Below are positions 28,638 to 38,709 of a stretch of DNA of 64,000 bases, piece after piece (position 1 is the stretch's first letter; each line of letters opens with the position of its first letter). Below the pieces are notes generated by a model that ran no database searches, was not told the origin of the DNA, and worked only from the letters and a program-made list of their open reading frames with translations. Source of the stretch: Taishania pollutisoli (GTDB lineage: Bacteria; Bacteroidota; Bacteroidia; Flavobacteriales_D; Crocinitomicaceae); assembly GCF_014518315.1 (NCBI RefSeq), contig NZ_JACVEL010000004.1, forward strand, positions 62,001-126,000, written 5' to 3'. The translations under genes were made by a program, and so were the position numbers.

Positions 28638-31600
28638 TTAGCGGATTACGGTTACTGTTCCTGAACGTTTCATTTTTCCTTTCGGATAGTCTTTTCCTTC
28701 CCAGACGCTCTCATCTTCGAAAATAGCAGCGATTTTCCAGACATAAGCGTCCTGCTGAACGGGTGCTCCTTTATAGGTTCCGTCCCATCCTTCCACCGGG
28801 CGACCATAATCATCCAGAAGTGTCGATTCCCAGATCAGATTCCCCCAGTCATCATAAATCTGAATGTGGTATTCTTTCAAGCCGATTCCTTTTGGCAGGA
28901 AGTGAGAAACTTCATAACTGCCATGTCCGGGATAAACAGCATTCGGAACAAACAGGTTGTGAATCATCGGGTTTTGAACCAGAGATGTGACGGTATCGGT
29001 ACAGCCATTTGCATTCGTAACGATTAGCGTTACATAAAAATCACTGTATTGATAATAATTATATACCGGACTGTCTTCCGTTGAACTGTCACCATTTCCG
29101 AAATCCCACAGGGAAGAAGCGTAATCCTGAGATTGATTGGTAAAGATAACCGTGGCAAGTGTGACGTCTTCGTCGTTGGTAATGTATGAAAAGGCGGCGT
29201 CGGGTGCCGGTTGAATATCTATCGGTACGGAGGAGGTCAATACAGCTGAGCATCCTGCGTTAGTGTAAACCGTCATGGATACAATGTAAGAGCCGGCAGT
29301 CGTGTAATGATAGGTTACATTTTCACCGGAAGTAATTGTACCGTCTCCGAAATTCCATACAACGGAATCAGTATAGAGACTGGTTGAACTGAACACAAGA
29401 TCTGCATGCTCACACCCCAATAATGCAGGAAGCGTAAAAGCAGGAACCGGAGACTGATGGATAATAATTGTCCGGGAAATAGTGTCTGTACATCCGAATT
29501 GATTAGAGGCGATCAGTTCCACAGTATATGTCCCGACTGCCTGGTAAGTATGAGCCGGATTGACAAGCAAAGAGGTTGTTCCGTCGCCAAAATCCCATTG
29601 ATACCCGACAGCTCCCGAAGATAAATTGCTGAATTGTACATCTTCATTTGGTCCGCATAGCAGAACAGGTTGTGAAGAAAAATCTGCTATAGGAAACGGA
29701 TTGACATTGACATATTGTGTTGTTGTATCCATACATCCGTTCAGACCTTGTACAATCAGCCGGACAACAAAAATTCCCGAAGAGGTATAGGTATGTTGTG
29801 GATTGGCGTTGGAGGAACTGTTTCCGTCCCCGAAATCCCAAGTAGAATAAACGTGTCCGGTACTTTGATTCGTAAACTGAACAGGCAATGGAATACAACC
29901 CGTCTGAGGTGTAAGGTCAAAGGCTGCAACCGGAGGGGTGTTTACCTGGATCGTTTCCGTATGTGAAGTGGAACAAAATCCGTCGGGAGAAGTTCCACTT
30001 AATGTAACCGTATATATTCCCGGGTTGGAATAGGAATGAACAGGGGTGGAAAGATTGGATGTGTTTCCGTCCCCGAAATTCCAGACATATCCCATCATCG
30101 GATCGGATTCATTCACAAACTGGAAAGGTGAAAATACACAAACAGAATCCGGTTGATAACTGAAACCGATTGCAGGCGCGGTATACACATTGATTGTCAC
30201 GGTTGTAGTGTCATAACTGCAACCATTGTTGACCATCAGTGACACGTGGTACGTTCCCGGCTGTGTATAGGTATGCGACGGGCTGTAAGCAGAAGTGAAA
30301 TTTCCGTCGCCCAGGTCCCAATTGTAATTGGTTCCTCCTAACGTATACTGTGTAAAATTGACGGTTAACGGAGCACATCCTTGTGTAACACTTGTGTTGA
30401 AGAAGGGAATCACATTGTTCGGCACAACAGTGATCGTATGATAAGCAGTGTCTACACCACATTCATTGCTGGCAACCAGCATAATTGTATAACTTGTCGT
30501 ATCCGGATCGGCAATATAAACAGGTAACTGGAAAATAGAATCCGCATTTGTGCCCGTTGTTCCGTTTCCGAAATCCCAAAAGAAATCATCCGGTAATCCG
30601 TAACTGGTATTGGCAATGACAGGTGTCCAGGGAGAACAAAAACTATTGTATTCTGTTCCGAACAAAGCAACAGGTTGCGGCATCACAATAACCTGTTGCT
30701 GCGTAGATACTTGTCCGCAATAATTGGTAACGGTTAATGTTATCGTATACGTTGTATCTGCAAGTACCCCGGCAGGATACGTAACAGCAGGCGGATGCTG
30801 ATCTGTAGATGTAGTTCCGTTTCCGAAATCCCACAAATAAGTTACATCCGGCCCCGTTGAATTATTCTGAAAGGATGCTGTTAACGGTCCGCACAATGAA
30901 TCAGGGGTTACGGAAAATACAGCAACCGGAGGAATGTATACATCTATTGATTGCGTCATTGAATCCACACATCCATATTGAGTGGTGATGATTAATTGTA
31001 CCGGATAGGTTCCTGACGATGTGTACGTATGCAATGGGCTATTGTCTGTGGATGTCGCTCCGTCTCCGAAATTCCATACGGATTGATCAACAAGTGTGCT
31101 GGTATTGGTAAACGGAACGTTTGTATTCAGACAAACAATCGGATCAACCGTAAATCCGGGAACAGGTAACGGGCGAACAATTGTTGTCAGATCATTGCTA
31201 TTTGTACAACCTGTTGCCGGGTTGGTATACGTATAGGTGATTACAAATGAACCCTCTCCCGCAACAATCGGATCAAACAAACCTGCTGTTCCGTCTGTAA
31301 TTCCCGTTCCGGTAAATATGCCTCCATTTGGTGTTCCTGTGAGGGTAAGCATCGGCTCGGAAATACACAATTCGTGATCTGCTCCGGCATCGACTATCGG
31401 TAACGGATGAACAGTAAACAGCATTGTGTCTCGTGTTAGGCAGTTTCCTGCACCATTTGTATATACCAGTTCATACGTTCCGTCCGTTGCAATGGAAAAA
31501 TTCCCCCCCGGATCTACATTGATTCCCGACCATGTTCCTGTTGCCGGTTGTCCGGTCACCTGGATTGTGCTGTTGTCAATACATGCTTCAAGATCTAAGC

Positions 31601-34600
31601 CTGCATCTGCTGTTGCCGGTTCTACAATGGTAACGATCTTATCATCCGAATCCTGGCAACCTGTTGTCGAATTCACAACGGTATAGGTTACAGTATATGT
31701 TCCGGTAGCATTTGGTGTAAAAACGCCGGTCGTTGAAATCGATGCTCCCGACCAGGTTCCCCCTGCAATCGTCCCTTCAAATTGTACTCCGATCGGTTGA
31801 TTACACAAGGTTGTATCACTTCCTGCATTTACTGCAGGCAATGGATTTACGGTCACTGTTGCCGTTGTGGTTGCTGAGCATCCGAACGCATTGATTCCGG
31901 TAATGCTATATGTTGTGGTTGTTAAAGGGCTTGCTGTCGGATTGTCACAATCGTCACATGACAAACCAGTTGCGGGAGTCCATGTGTATGTTCCTCCTGT
32001 TCCCGCACCAGTTGCAGTTAAGACAATAGATTCTTCCAAACAAATGACTTCATTGGAAGCGGTAATAACAGGTTCAGGGTGAACAGTAATCGTAACGGGT
32101 GTAACGGTTTGACAGGTTCCTGCTCCGATGGTGTAGTTGAGAGTATGTGCTGCTACTCCTGCTGTTACCGGGTTAAAATTCACACCTGAAACGCCTGTTC
32201 CTGACCAGGTTCCTCCCGCAGGATTCGGAGCAAATAATGTATTCAGATTCACAATTCCTTCATTGACACACACTTCAATACCAGTATTGAAAACAGGGAA
32301 TACAGGAGGCGCTACGGAAATCAGTACCGTATCTGTATTTTGGCAACCTGTTGCAGTAGTCGTGAAAGTGTATATGATCGTTGCATTTTCTGTTCCGTTG
32401 GGTGTAAATGAACCCGAAGCAGTTATGTTCGGACTGCCCGACCATGTTCCACCTGCCGGAGTACCCGTCAATTGTACTGAAATTGGCTGATCACATAAGT
32501 TTTGATCGCTGCCTGCATTCACAACAGGGAGTGGATTTACAGTTACCGTTGCACTGGCAGTGTTCTGGCATCCGGAAAGCGTAACTCCTGTTACCGTGTA
32601 TGTTGTGGTAGCAACAGGTACAGCATCTGAAGTTGCACAGTTGCCGCAGGATAGCGTTGCAGCAGGTGACCAGGTATAGGAAGTAGATGCTTCTGAACTT
32701 GTGACGGAAATAGAGGCTGTTTCTCCGAAACAAATTACATCTCCTGTTGTTGTCAGGTTGGGAACGGCATTTACTTCAATCGTTGCTGTGTCGCTGGTTG
32801 TACAGGTACCACTCCCATACGTATAAATAATTTCATGTTGTCCGACACCTGCATTGAGCGGATTAAATGTAGTACCACTCACACCTGTTCCACTAAATAC
32901 ACCACCTGTTGGAGAAGCATTCAAGAATGTTCCGAGAACGACAGCAGCGTTATTTACGCACAAACTGTCCAGCGGAGTGATTGTTGGTGTAACCGGAGCA
33001 GAAACGGTGATGACAACGGTATCGGAACGCCCACATCCTGTTGTGGGATTTGAGTAAGTATACGCCAATGAAACAATCTCTTCTCCATTTGGAGTGAACG
33101 TTCCTGTCGGTGTTACATTCGGACTGCCTGACCAGGTACCTCCTGCTGGTGTTCCTGTGAGGTTAAACGGAATCGGTTGATTACACATCACCTGATCGGC
33201 CCCTGCATTCACAACCGGAAGCGGATTCACTGTTACCGTTGGAGTAGCTGTGGAAGAACATCCGAATTCATTGGTTCCGGTAATGGTATATGTTGTTGTT
33301 GCTGTCGGATTTGCTGTCGGGGTGTCACAATCTGTACAAGACAAACCGGTTGCGGGAGTCCATGTGTATGTTCCTCCAGTTCCGGCTCCTGTTACAGAAA
33401 GTCCTGTTGTTTCTCCTGCGCAAATGATTGCATCCGTAGCGGTGATGACAGGTTGCGGATGAACAATGATATCGACGGTAGATGATACCAGACATGTTCC
33501 CGAACCATAATTATAACTCAAGGTATGTGTTCCTGCTCCTACCGTTGCAGGATTAAAATTGATCCCTGAAACACCTGTTCCCGACCAGGTTCCACCTGCC
33601 GGATTCGGTGCAAAAAGTGTAGTTAGATTTGCACTACCTGAATTGATACAAACAGAAGGAGTAGGGTTGAAAACCGGAACAACAGGAGGAGTAACGGTCA
33701 GCAACAATGTGTCTGAATTTTCACATCCTGTTGTAGGATTGGTATAACTGTAGACAATGTTAGCTGTTTCGGGACCATTTGGAGTAAACGTTCCTGTCGG
33801 TGTTACATTCGGACTACCTGACCAGGTTCCGCCTGCAGGCGCTCCTGTGAGGTTAAATGGAATGGGTTGATCACAGACTGTTTGATCTGGCCCTGCATTC
33901 ACAACCGGAAGCGGATTCACGGTGACAGTACTTGAAACGGTAGCCGGACAACCGTATGAATTGGTTCCGGTAACGGAATAAGTGGTTGATCCCGTCGGAC
34001 TGACCTCGGGATTCGGACAGTTCGTACAAGAGAGCCCCGGGTTGGTAGTCCACACAAAATCAACAGGTGGAGTCGCTGCAGTTGCATTCAGCTGAACGGA
34101 TTCACCTAAACAGATGGCAGGATTGTTAACCGAAAGCACCGGAATCGGATTGACGGTCACAACGACCGTATCTCTTGAAAGACAGGTTGGGGAGGTTGAG
34201 GCTGTCAGCACATACGTAAAATTGACCGGAGCAGTTCCTGTATTAACAGGATTTGCAGTCACACTTGATTGATTGGAAGCGGACAAATTTGTTGCAGGAT
34301 TCCATTGATAGCTCACTCCTCCAACAGGGGCACTTCCGATAGGTGCATTTCCGCCGGAACAAAAAGCGGCATCCGGACCGGCATTTGCGACAGGAGGTTC
34401 ATTGACAATCAATGGCCTGCTTGCATTGACAGTCCCGCAAGCATTTGTCGCTGCTACGGAAATCGTATAACTTCCTGCATCGGGGTACTGAATACTCCCT
34501 GGTACCTGAGTGGTAGAATTTCCCGGTGTTCCTGACGGAAAGCTCCAGTTATAATTAGTGACAGGTGCATAACAGTCATTCGCAGTCACGGTTGGGTTAA

Positions 34601-36359
34601 TACTTTCCCCCTCACAAATCGGACCGACAGCAGGAAGTGTAATGCGTGGAACATCCTGTGCCTGGATAACCGTACTTTCGTAAAACGTACCACATGTATT
34701 GGTCATTTGCAATCGCAGGGTATAGTTTCCGGGAGATGAAAATGTCAGTTGAGGTTCCCAGGAAGAAGTATTGGTTCCGTTTGCATACGCCCAGTTTTGA
34801 GTCGCCGGGCAAGACGTATTGTAGTTAGTCATTTGCCAGTTGATGCTGTACTGACACATGTTGGAAATATCGCTGTTGTTTACTACTGTTGATGTAAACG
34901 GGATACAACCAACAGCAGGATTCATTGAAAATTCAGGGTTCGGAACGGCTTCAATACAAATCACGCGGGAAAGTGTATGTGAACCACAGGCATTTTGAGT
35001 GGTAAGTGTAACGGTGTATGTTCCGGGAGTGGTGTACACATGTGTAGGATTGCTTTGAATGGGAGAAAATGTGGTAATCGTACCGTCTCCGAAATTCCAT
35101 TGATACAACGTAGTTGACTGGCAGGAAGAATTAAAACCGGCAGTTGAACTGTTGATAAACTGAACACTTGTATTCACACAAGCTCTTGGCGGAGCGGTAA
35201 AATTAGGCTGTGGAGCAGTATAGACACGAATGGGGTTGATACTTGCAACAGACAAATCACATGGATTTTCTGCCTGGATGATAAATGTAAATGCATTTCC
35301 CGGTCTTCCGCAAGACGTGGCGGTATAGGTGTGACAAATTTCAGGAGGAAGGCTGGCATGCTGAATGGTGTCAATGGGGGAACCGTCTCCGTAATCGATG
35401 ATATAATAGGTTGAAGGGTGATTGGTTGCATAATTGGACAGGGGAAAGCACAACGTAATCGGTCCGCATCCTGTTGTTGCTCCCGGATTGGCGGCACCGA
35501 TAGCGGGGTTGGTAATGTTGGAAACAACGTAGTGAGCTGTATCGGCACATCCGTTGGCAGTACTGACAATGTAATACATGTCAAAAATATCTGCTGTTGT
35601 GTAGGTATGTGATGTTCCTCCGGTTGGCGGAGAAGTACTGTTAAAATTCGCAGATCCGTCTCCCCAGATGATCTGGTAATTTGTTCCGGGATGTGTCGTC
35701 ATGTCGTAAACCGTCATGTTGAAATTGGTACCATCGCAGTTCTTGTAATCTGCGAGCGGATCAATCAATGCTGCTTGTGGAAGACTGTTGATGGTAACCG
35801 GTTGTGTCGTTGTTGTCTGGCAACCGTTGACATCCGTTACGGTCAATGCCACATTGAATGTTTCATTGGTGGTTCCGTAGGAAACAAATTCCCGGATTAC
35901 ATTCGGAGCGGTGGATGTATTGGACACACCGGATGCGGGATTTCCGAAATTCCAGGAGTAGCTGTTGCCACCTACAACTGAATTGGCAGCAAAAGAGACG
36001 GGAACATTTGCACACACGTTGTTAGGTAAAAAAGCAAATGAAGCATCCGGTAAGGGATTGACAATCACCTGAACATTATCGGAAGTGGAACATCCGTCTT
36101 CATCTGTGATTGTTAATGTGTAAGTCGTCGTGATTGTTGGTGAAGCAGTTGGATTGGGGCAATCAGCACAACTCAATCCCGTGGCAGGAGACCAGGAATA
36201 GGTCAGAGTTCCTGTACCGGAAGAAGATCCTCCGAGTGACGCAGATCCTCCGGAACAAATAGTTGCGTCTGATCCTGCATCTGCAGTGCATTGCGAAAAT
36301 AAATCAACGACCGAAAAAATTCCAACAAGCGTTGTAAGGAGTAAAGAGTATTTGTTCAT
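28638..36359 (-). CDS. Giant Ig/PKD-repeat adhesin with T9SS type B C-terminal domain
   Basis: A 2573-residue protein with a signal peptide (residues 1-22, ending L-F-S-Q). Residues of about 30-800 mix Ig-like and PKD-like modules. From about 810 to 1580 there is a tandem array of 230-residue units. From about 1740 to 2470 there are nine PKD domains, recognised by W-x-F-G-x-G and H-T-Y cores. The last 90 or so residues are a gliding-motility-type C-terminal domain (F-V-P-N-A-V-Y-P near the start, W-D-G-T-Y-K-G-A-P-V), a type B T9SS signal. It is probably exported and displayed on the surface with the help of the SprF-like protein encoded next. The ligand is unknown. The function as an adhesin or gliding filament is inferred from architecture. 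Confidence 0.88.
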   Translation of the reverse strand: MNKYSLLLTTLVGIFSVVDLFSQCTADAGSDATICSGGSASLGGSSSGTGTLTYSWSPATGLSCADCPNPTASPTITTTYTLTITDEDGCSTSDNVQVIVNPLPDASFAFLPNNVCANVPVSFAANSVVGGNSYSWNFGNPASGVSNTSTAPNVIREFVSYGTTNETFNVALTVTDVNGCQTTTTQPVTINSLPQAALIDPLADYKNCDGTNFNMTVYDMTTHPGTNYQIIWGDGSANFNSTSPPTGGTSHTYTTADIFDMYYIVSTANGCADTAHYVVSNITNPAIGAANPGATTGCGPITLCFPLSNYATNHPSTYYIIDYGDGSPIDTIQHASLPPEICHTYTATSCGRPGNAFTFIIQAENPCDLSVASINPIRVYTAPQPNFTAPPRACVNTSVQFINSSTAGFNSSCQSTTLYQWNFGDGTITTFSPIQSNPTHVYTTPGTYTVTLTTQNACGSHTLSRVICIEAVPNPEFSMNPAVGCIPFTSTVVNNSDISNMCQYSINWQMTNYNTSCPATQNWAYANGTNTSSWEPQLTFSSPGNYTLRLQMTNTCGTFYESTVIQAQDVPRITLPAVGPICEGESINPTVTANDCYAPVTNYNWSFPSGTPGNSTTQVPGSIQYPDAGSYTISVAATNACGTVNASRPLIVNEPPVANAGPDAAFCSGGNAPIGSAPVGGVSYQWNPATNLSASNQSSVTANPVNTGTAPVNFTYVLTASTSPTCLSRDTVVVTVNPIPVLSVNNPAICLGESVQLNATAATPPVDFVWTTNPGLSCTNCPNPEVSPTGSTTYSVTGTNSYGCPATVSSTVTVNPLPVVNAGPDQTVCDQPIPFNLTGAPAGGTWSGSPNVTPTGTFTPNGPETANIVYSYTNPTTGCENSDTLLLTVTPPVVPVFNPTPSVCINSGSANLTTLFAPNPAGGTWSGTGVSGINFNPATVGAGTHTLSYNYGSGTCLVSSTVDIIVHPQPVITATDAIICAGETTGLSVTGAGTGGTYTWTPATGLSCTDCDTPTANPTATTTYTITGTNEFGCSSTATPTVTVNPLPVVNAGADQVMCNQPIPFNLTGTPAGGTWSGSPNVTPTGTFTPNGEEIVSLAYTYSNPTTGCGRSDTVVITVSAPVTPTITPLDSLCVNNAAVVLGTFLNASPTGGVFSGTGVSGTTFNPLNAGVGQHEIIYTYGSGTCTTSDTATIEVNAVPNLTTTGDVICFGETASISVTSSEASTSYTWSPAATLSCGNCATSDAVPVATTTYTVTGVTLSGCQNTASATVTVNPLPVVNAGSDQNLCDQPISVQLTGTPAGGTWSGSPNITASGSFTPNGTENATIIYTFTTTATGCQNTDTVLISVAPPVFPVFNTGIEVCVNEGIVNLNTLFAPNPAGGTWSGTGVSGVNFNPVTAGVAAHTLNYTIGAGTCQTVTPVTITVHPEPVITASNEVICLEESIVLTATGAGTGGTYTWTPATGLSCDDCDNPTASPLTTTTYSITGINAFGCSATTTATVTVNPLPAVNAGSDTTLCNQPIGVQFEGTIAGGTWSGASISTTGVFTPNATGTYTVTYTVVNSTTGCQDSDDKIVTIVEPATADAGLDLEACIDNSTIQVTGQPATGTWSGINVDPGGNFSIATDGTYELVYTNGAGNCLTRDTMLFTVHPLPIVDAGADHELCISEPMLTLTGTPNGGIFTGTGITDGTAGLFDPIVAGEGSFVITYTYTNPATGCTNSNDLTTIVRPLPVPGFTVDPIVCLNTNVPFTNTSTLVDQSVWNFGDGATSTDNSPLHTYTSSGTYPVQLIITTQYGCVDSMTQSIDVYIPPVAVFSVTPDSLCGPLTASFQNNSTGPDVTYLWDFGNGTTSTDQHPPAVTYPAGVLADTTYTITLTVTNYCGQVSTQQQVIVMPQPVALFGTEYNSFCSPWTPVIANTSYGLPDDFFWDFGNGTTGTNADSIFQLPVYIADPDTTSYTIMLVASNECGVDTAYHTITVVPNNVIPFFNTSVTQGCAPLTVNFTQYTLGGTNYNWDLGDGNFTSAYSPSHTYTQPGTYHVSLMVNNGCSYDTTTVTINVYTAPAIGFSYQPDSVCVFSPFQFVNESDPMMGYVWNFGDGNTSNLSTPVHSYSNPGIYTVTLSGTSPDGFCSTSHTETIQVNTPPVAAFDLTPQTGCIPLPVQFTNQSTGHVYSTWDFGDGNSSSNANPQHTYTSSGIFVVRLIVQGLNGCMDTTTQYVNVNPFPIADFSSQPVLLCGPNEDVQFSNLSSGAVGYQWDFGDGTTSLLVNPAHTYQAVGTYTVELIASNQFGCTDTISRTIIIHQSPVPAFTLPALLGCEHADLVFSSTSLYTDSVVWNFGDGTITSGENVTYHYTTAGSYIVSMTVYTNAGCSAVLTSSVPIDIQPAPDAAFSYITNDEDVTLATVIFTNQSQDYASSLWDFGNGDSSTEDSPVYNYYQYSDFYVTLIVTNANGCTDTVTSLVQNPMIHNLFVPNAVYPGHGSYEVSHFLPKGIGLKEYHIQIYDDWGNLIWESTLLDDYGRPVEGWDGTYKGAPVQQDAYVWKIAAIFEDESVWEGKDYPKGKMKRSGTVTVIR
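31620..33930 (-). repeat. Tandem 690-bp coding repeats in the adhesin gene
   Basis: Equivalent bases of the T-W-S-G coding segment (ggactgcc-type word followed by gaccaggtt) occur at 31741, 32431, 33121 and 33811, exactly 690 bp apart. Three full units and one partial unit are present. Each unit encodes three Ig-like modules: one starting N-P-L-P-V-V-N-A-G, one with the T-W-S-G-T-G-V-S-G core, and one with L-S-C-x-x-C. Confidence 0.85.
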
Positions 36360-36470
36360 GTGTAGTTTTCTACCGAGCTAGTTTTCGATGCTAAAATACG
36401 TAAAACAGGAAAAGAATGGATATGAAAGTGAAAAAATATGGCATTTTACGTACGTGGTTGTTGAAAATTA

Positions 36471-36504
36471 AAAAGGGCCTCAACCTATTGTGTTGAAACC
36501 CTTT
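36471..36504 (-). terminator. Probable terminator after the S9 peptidase gene 36538-38655
   Basis: GGGCCTCAAC and GTTGAAACCC pair at both ends with a mismatched centre. In the minus direction the second arm runs into a T-rich stretch (plus-strand A run near 36470). It starts about 34 bp after the stop codon. Confidence 0.55.
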
Positions 36505-36537
36505 ATGATGCATTCGAATTTGATTCAAATCCTGCAG

Positions 36538-38655
36538 TTACTTATTGTGTTCAATGACAAATTTTAATACTTTTTCCATCAGGTGAACTCTGTCTTTCCC
36601 CATGACATTATGCGGGTGCATCGGATAAGGGAAGAATTCCATCTGAATCCCCAGGTCAACGAATTTCTTTACCAGTGCTAAATTGTGTTGCATCACAACA
36701 ACATCATCAACCGTTCCGTGAATCAATAACAATTCATCTTTCAGGTTTTTGGCATGTGTCAGCAAACTCGCCTGTTCGTATCCTTTTTCATTTTGTTCCG
36801 GGCGGTCCATGTAGCGCTCACCGTACATGATTTCATAATATTTCCAGTCGGTTACAGGTCCTCCGGCAACACCACATGTAAACACATCCGGGTGACGCAA
36901 CAACAACGATGTGGTCATAAATCCTCCGAATGACCATCCGTGAACGGCGATTCTGTTTCCATCTACATACCCAAGTGATTTCAGGTAGTCTACTCCCGAC
37001 AACTGATCTTCCATTTCTACCGTTCCCAATTGACGGTGAATCTGCGACTCAAATGCAAATCCTCGTTCTGCAGATCCGCGGTTGTCAACAGTAAACACCA
37101 AGTATCCTTGCTCTGCCAGCCAGTTCATCCACAACGAAGCACCATCGTACCATGAATTGGTGATCATCTGTGCATGTGGTCCTCCGTAAACATATACGAG
37201 TACGGGGTATTTTTTAGCAGCATCAAAATTGCTGGGTTTGATCAGACGTGTGTACAATTTTGTTCCGTCTTTTGCCGTGATGGAACCGATTTCCGTTGTT
37301 CCGATTTTGTAATCCGCCAATGGATTGGCTGCCGTGGAAATGTGTTTTGCCAGCTTACCTGTCAATGTATAGATGTTTGCTTCAAATGGCGTTGAATGGT
37401 TGGAGTAACCATCGTAAAACAATGCCCCGTTGGAAGAAACCGCAACATCGTGTGTTCCTTCTGTTTTGGTCAACAATGTTTGTTTTCCTTTCAAATCAAC
37501 TGTGTATACTAACGTATTCAATGGATTTTCTCCGGTTGCTGAAAAATAGATTTTCCCTCCTTTTGCAGTCAAGATATCTTTTACCACAAATTTATTCGCG
37601 GTCAGCTGACTGATTAATTTCCCGTTGAAATCGTAGTAATACAAATTGTTGAATCCGTCTTTTTCCGAAATCCATACAAAGTTGTTGGAAGTTGTGACCG
37701 GGAAAAACGCCGGATGTTCCGGTTCTACCCATTTGTCACTTGTTTCTTCCAGCAAGGTGCGGACAAATGCTCCCGTATTGGCATCGTATACATTCAACCA
37801 CATGTGATTCTGATCGCGGTTTACTTCTGCAATGACAACATAATTATTGTCCGGTGTAAATGTTACATTGGTCAGGTAATCATCTGAAGCTCCTTTTGGG
37901 GAAATATACACGAGGTTTTTTGTTCCCGTATTGTAAATTCCCACCTTTGGTTTTTCTGATTTTTGTCCGGCCATCGGGTACTTGATGGATTTCAGCGCAC
38001 CAGGAGTTTCAGTAATGTCCAGTAATGGATAATCGTGTACTTCTGTTTCGTCTTTCTGATAAAATGCCAGTATTTTCCCGTTTGGCGACCAGAATAAACC
38101 ACCTGAAATACCAAACTCACTGCGTGCAATTGCTTGTCCGGAAACGATATTTTTATCCTTGAAATTGGTTACCTGAACGGCATTGTCTTTACCAAGAGAA
38201 ATGTGCACATTGTTTTCAATCGTATACGCTACATAGTTTGAAGCAGTAGAAACCAGTGCGTTTTCCCCGTTTTCAGCTATCGTGTTTACTACCGAAACTG
38301 TTTTTGTTGTCGGGTTTACTTTCACGAAGTCCTGCTCGTTATTGATCATGAATTCATTGGCATTCAACCATTCGAATCCGGAGAACCAACCGAACTTGAC
38401 ACCTGCCAGTTTGTTGACATCTGCAATGGACATCCAGTCCTCATCACTTTTTGCCCCCACACTTGATTTTGCCAGTGTCACATATCCTTTCAAATACGTG
38501 TATTCCGTTTTTTCCGGAATCCACTGAAAGAAAACCGGTTGTTCCGGATAAAATTTGCGGTACTGCTCCGTTACAGCTTCCGGTAAAGTCAAATCCTTCT
38601 GACCAAAGGAAACTGACCCGATCAATAAAAATAAAAAGAAAGTTATTTTATTCAT
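36538..38655 (-). CDS. S9 family dipeptidyl-peptidase (DPP IV-like)
   Basis: A 705-residue exported protein with a signal peptide ending S-F-G-Q near residue 19. A DPP IV N-terminal beta-propeller region comes first, then an alpha/beta hydrolase domain. The triad is visible: Ser575 in G-W-S-F-G-G, Asp650 in H-G-T-V-D-D, and His near 680-682 in M-H-P-H-N-V. The propeller includes the D-E-T-E-V segment typical of DPP IV. It should remove N-terminal dipeptides with proline or alanine in position 2 from peptides in the periplasm. It lies 54 bp after a second S9 peptidase gene on the same strand. Confidence 0.9.
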   Translation of the reverse strand: MNKITFFLFLLIGSVSFGQKDLTLPEAVTEQYRKFYPEQPVFFQWIPEKTEYTYLKGYVTLAKSSVGAKSDEDWMSIADVNKLAGVKFGWFSGFEWLNANEFMINNEQDFVKVNPTTKTVSVVNTIAENGENALVSTASNYVAYTIENNVHISLGKDNAVQVTNFKDKNIVSGQAIARSEFGISGGLFWSPNGKILAFYQKDETEVHDYPLLDITETPGALKSIKYPMAGQKSEKPKVGIYNTGTKNLVYISPKGASDDYLTNVTFTPDNNYVVIAEVNRDQNHMWLNVYDANTGAFVRTLLEETSDKWVEPEHPAFFPVTTSNNFVWISEKDGFNNLYYYDFNGKLISQLTANKFVVKDILTAKGGKIYFSATGENPLNTLVYTVDLKGKQTLLTKTEGTHDVAVSSNGALFYDGYSNHSTPFEANIYTLTGKLAKHISTAANPLADYKIGTTEIGSITAKDGTKLYTRLIKPSNFDAAKKYPVLVYVYGGPHAQMITNSWYDGASLWMNWLAEQGYLVFTVDNRGSAERGFAFESQIHRQLGTVEMEDQLSGVDYLKSLGYVDGNRIAVHGWSFGGFMTTSLLLRHPDVFTCGVAGGPVTDWKYYEIMYGERYMDRPEQNEKGYEQASLLTHAKNLKDELLLIHGTVDDVVVMQHNLALVKKFVDLGIQMEFFPYPMHPHNVMGKDRVHLMEKVLKFVIEHNK

Positions 38656-38709
38656 GTTGTGATTATTTGAATTCTACAATTATTCGTAACCAAGTATTTT
38701 GCCAGAAAC

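Noticed and set aside
31620-33930. The 690-bp array as a CRISPR-like or mobile repeat
   Set aside because: The repeats are in frame within one large coding sequence, and the units are too long and have no unique spacers.
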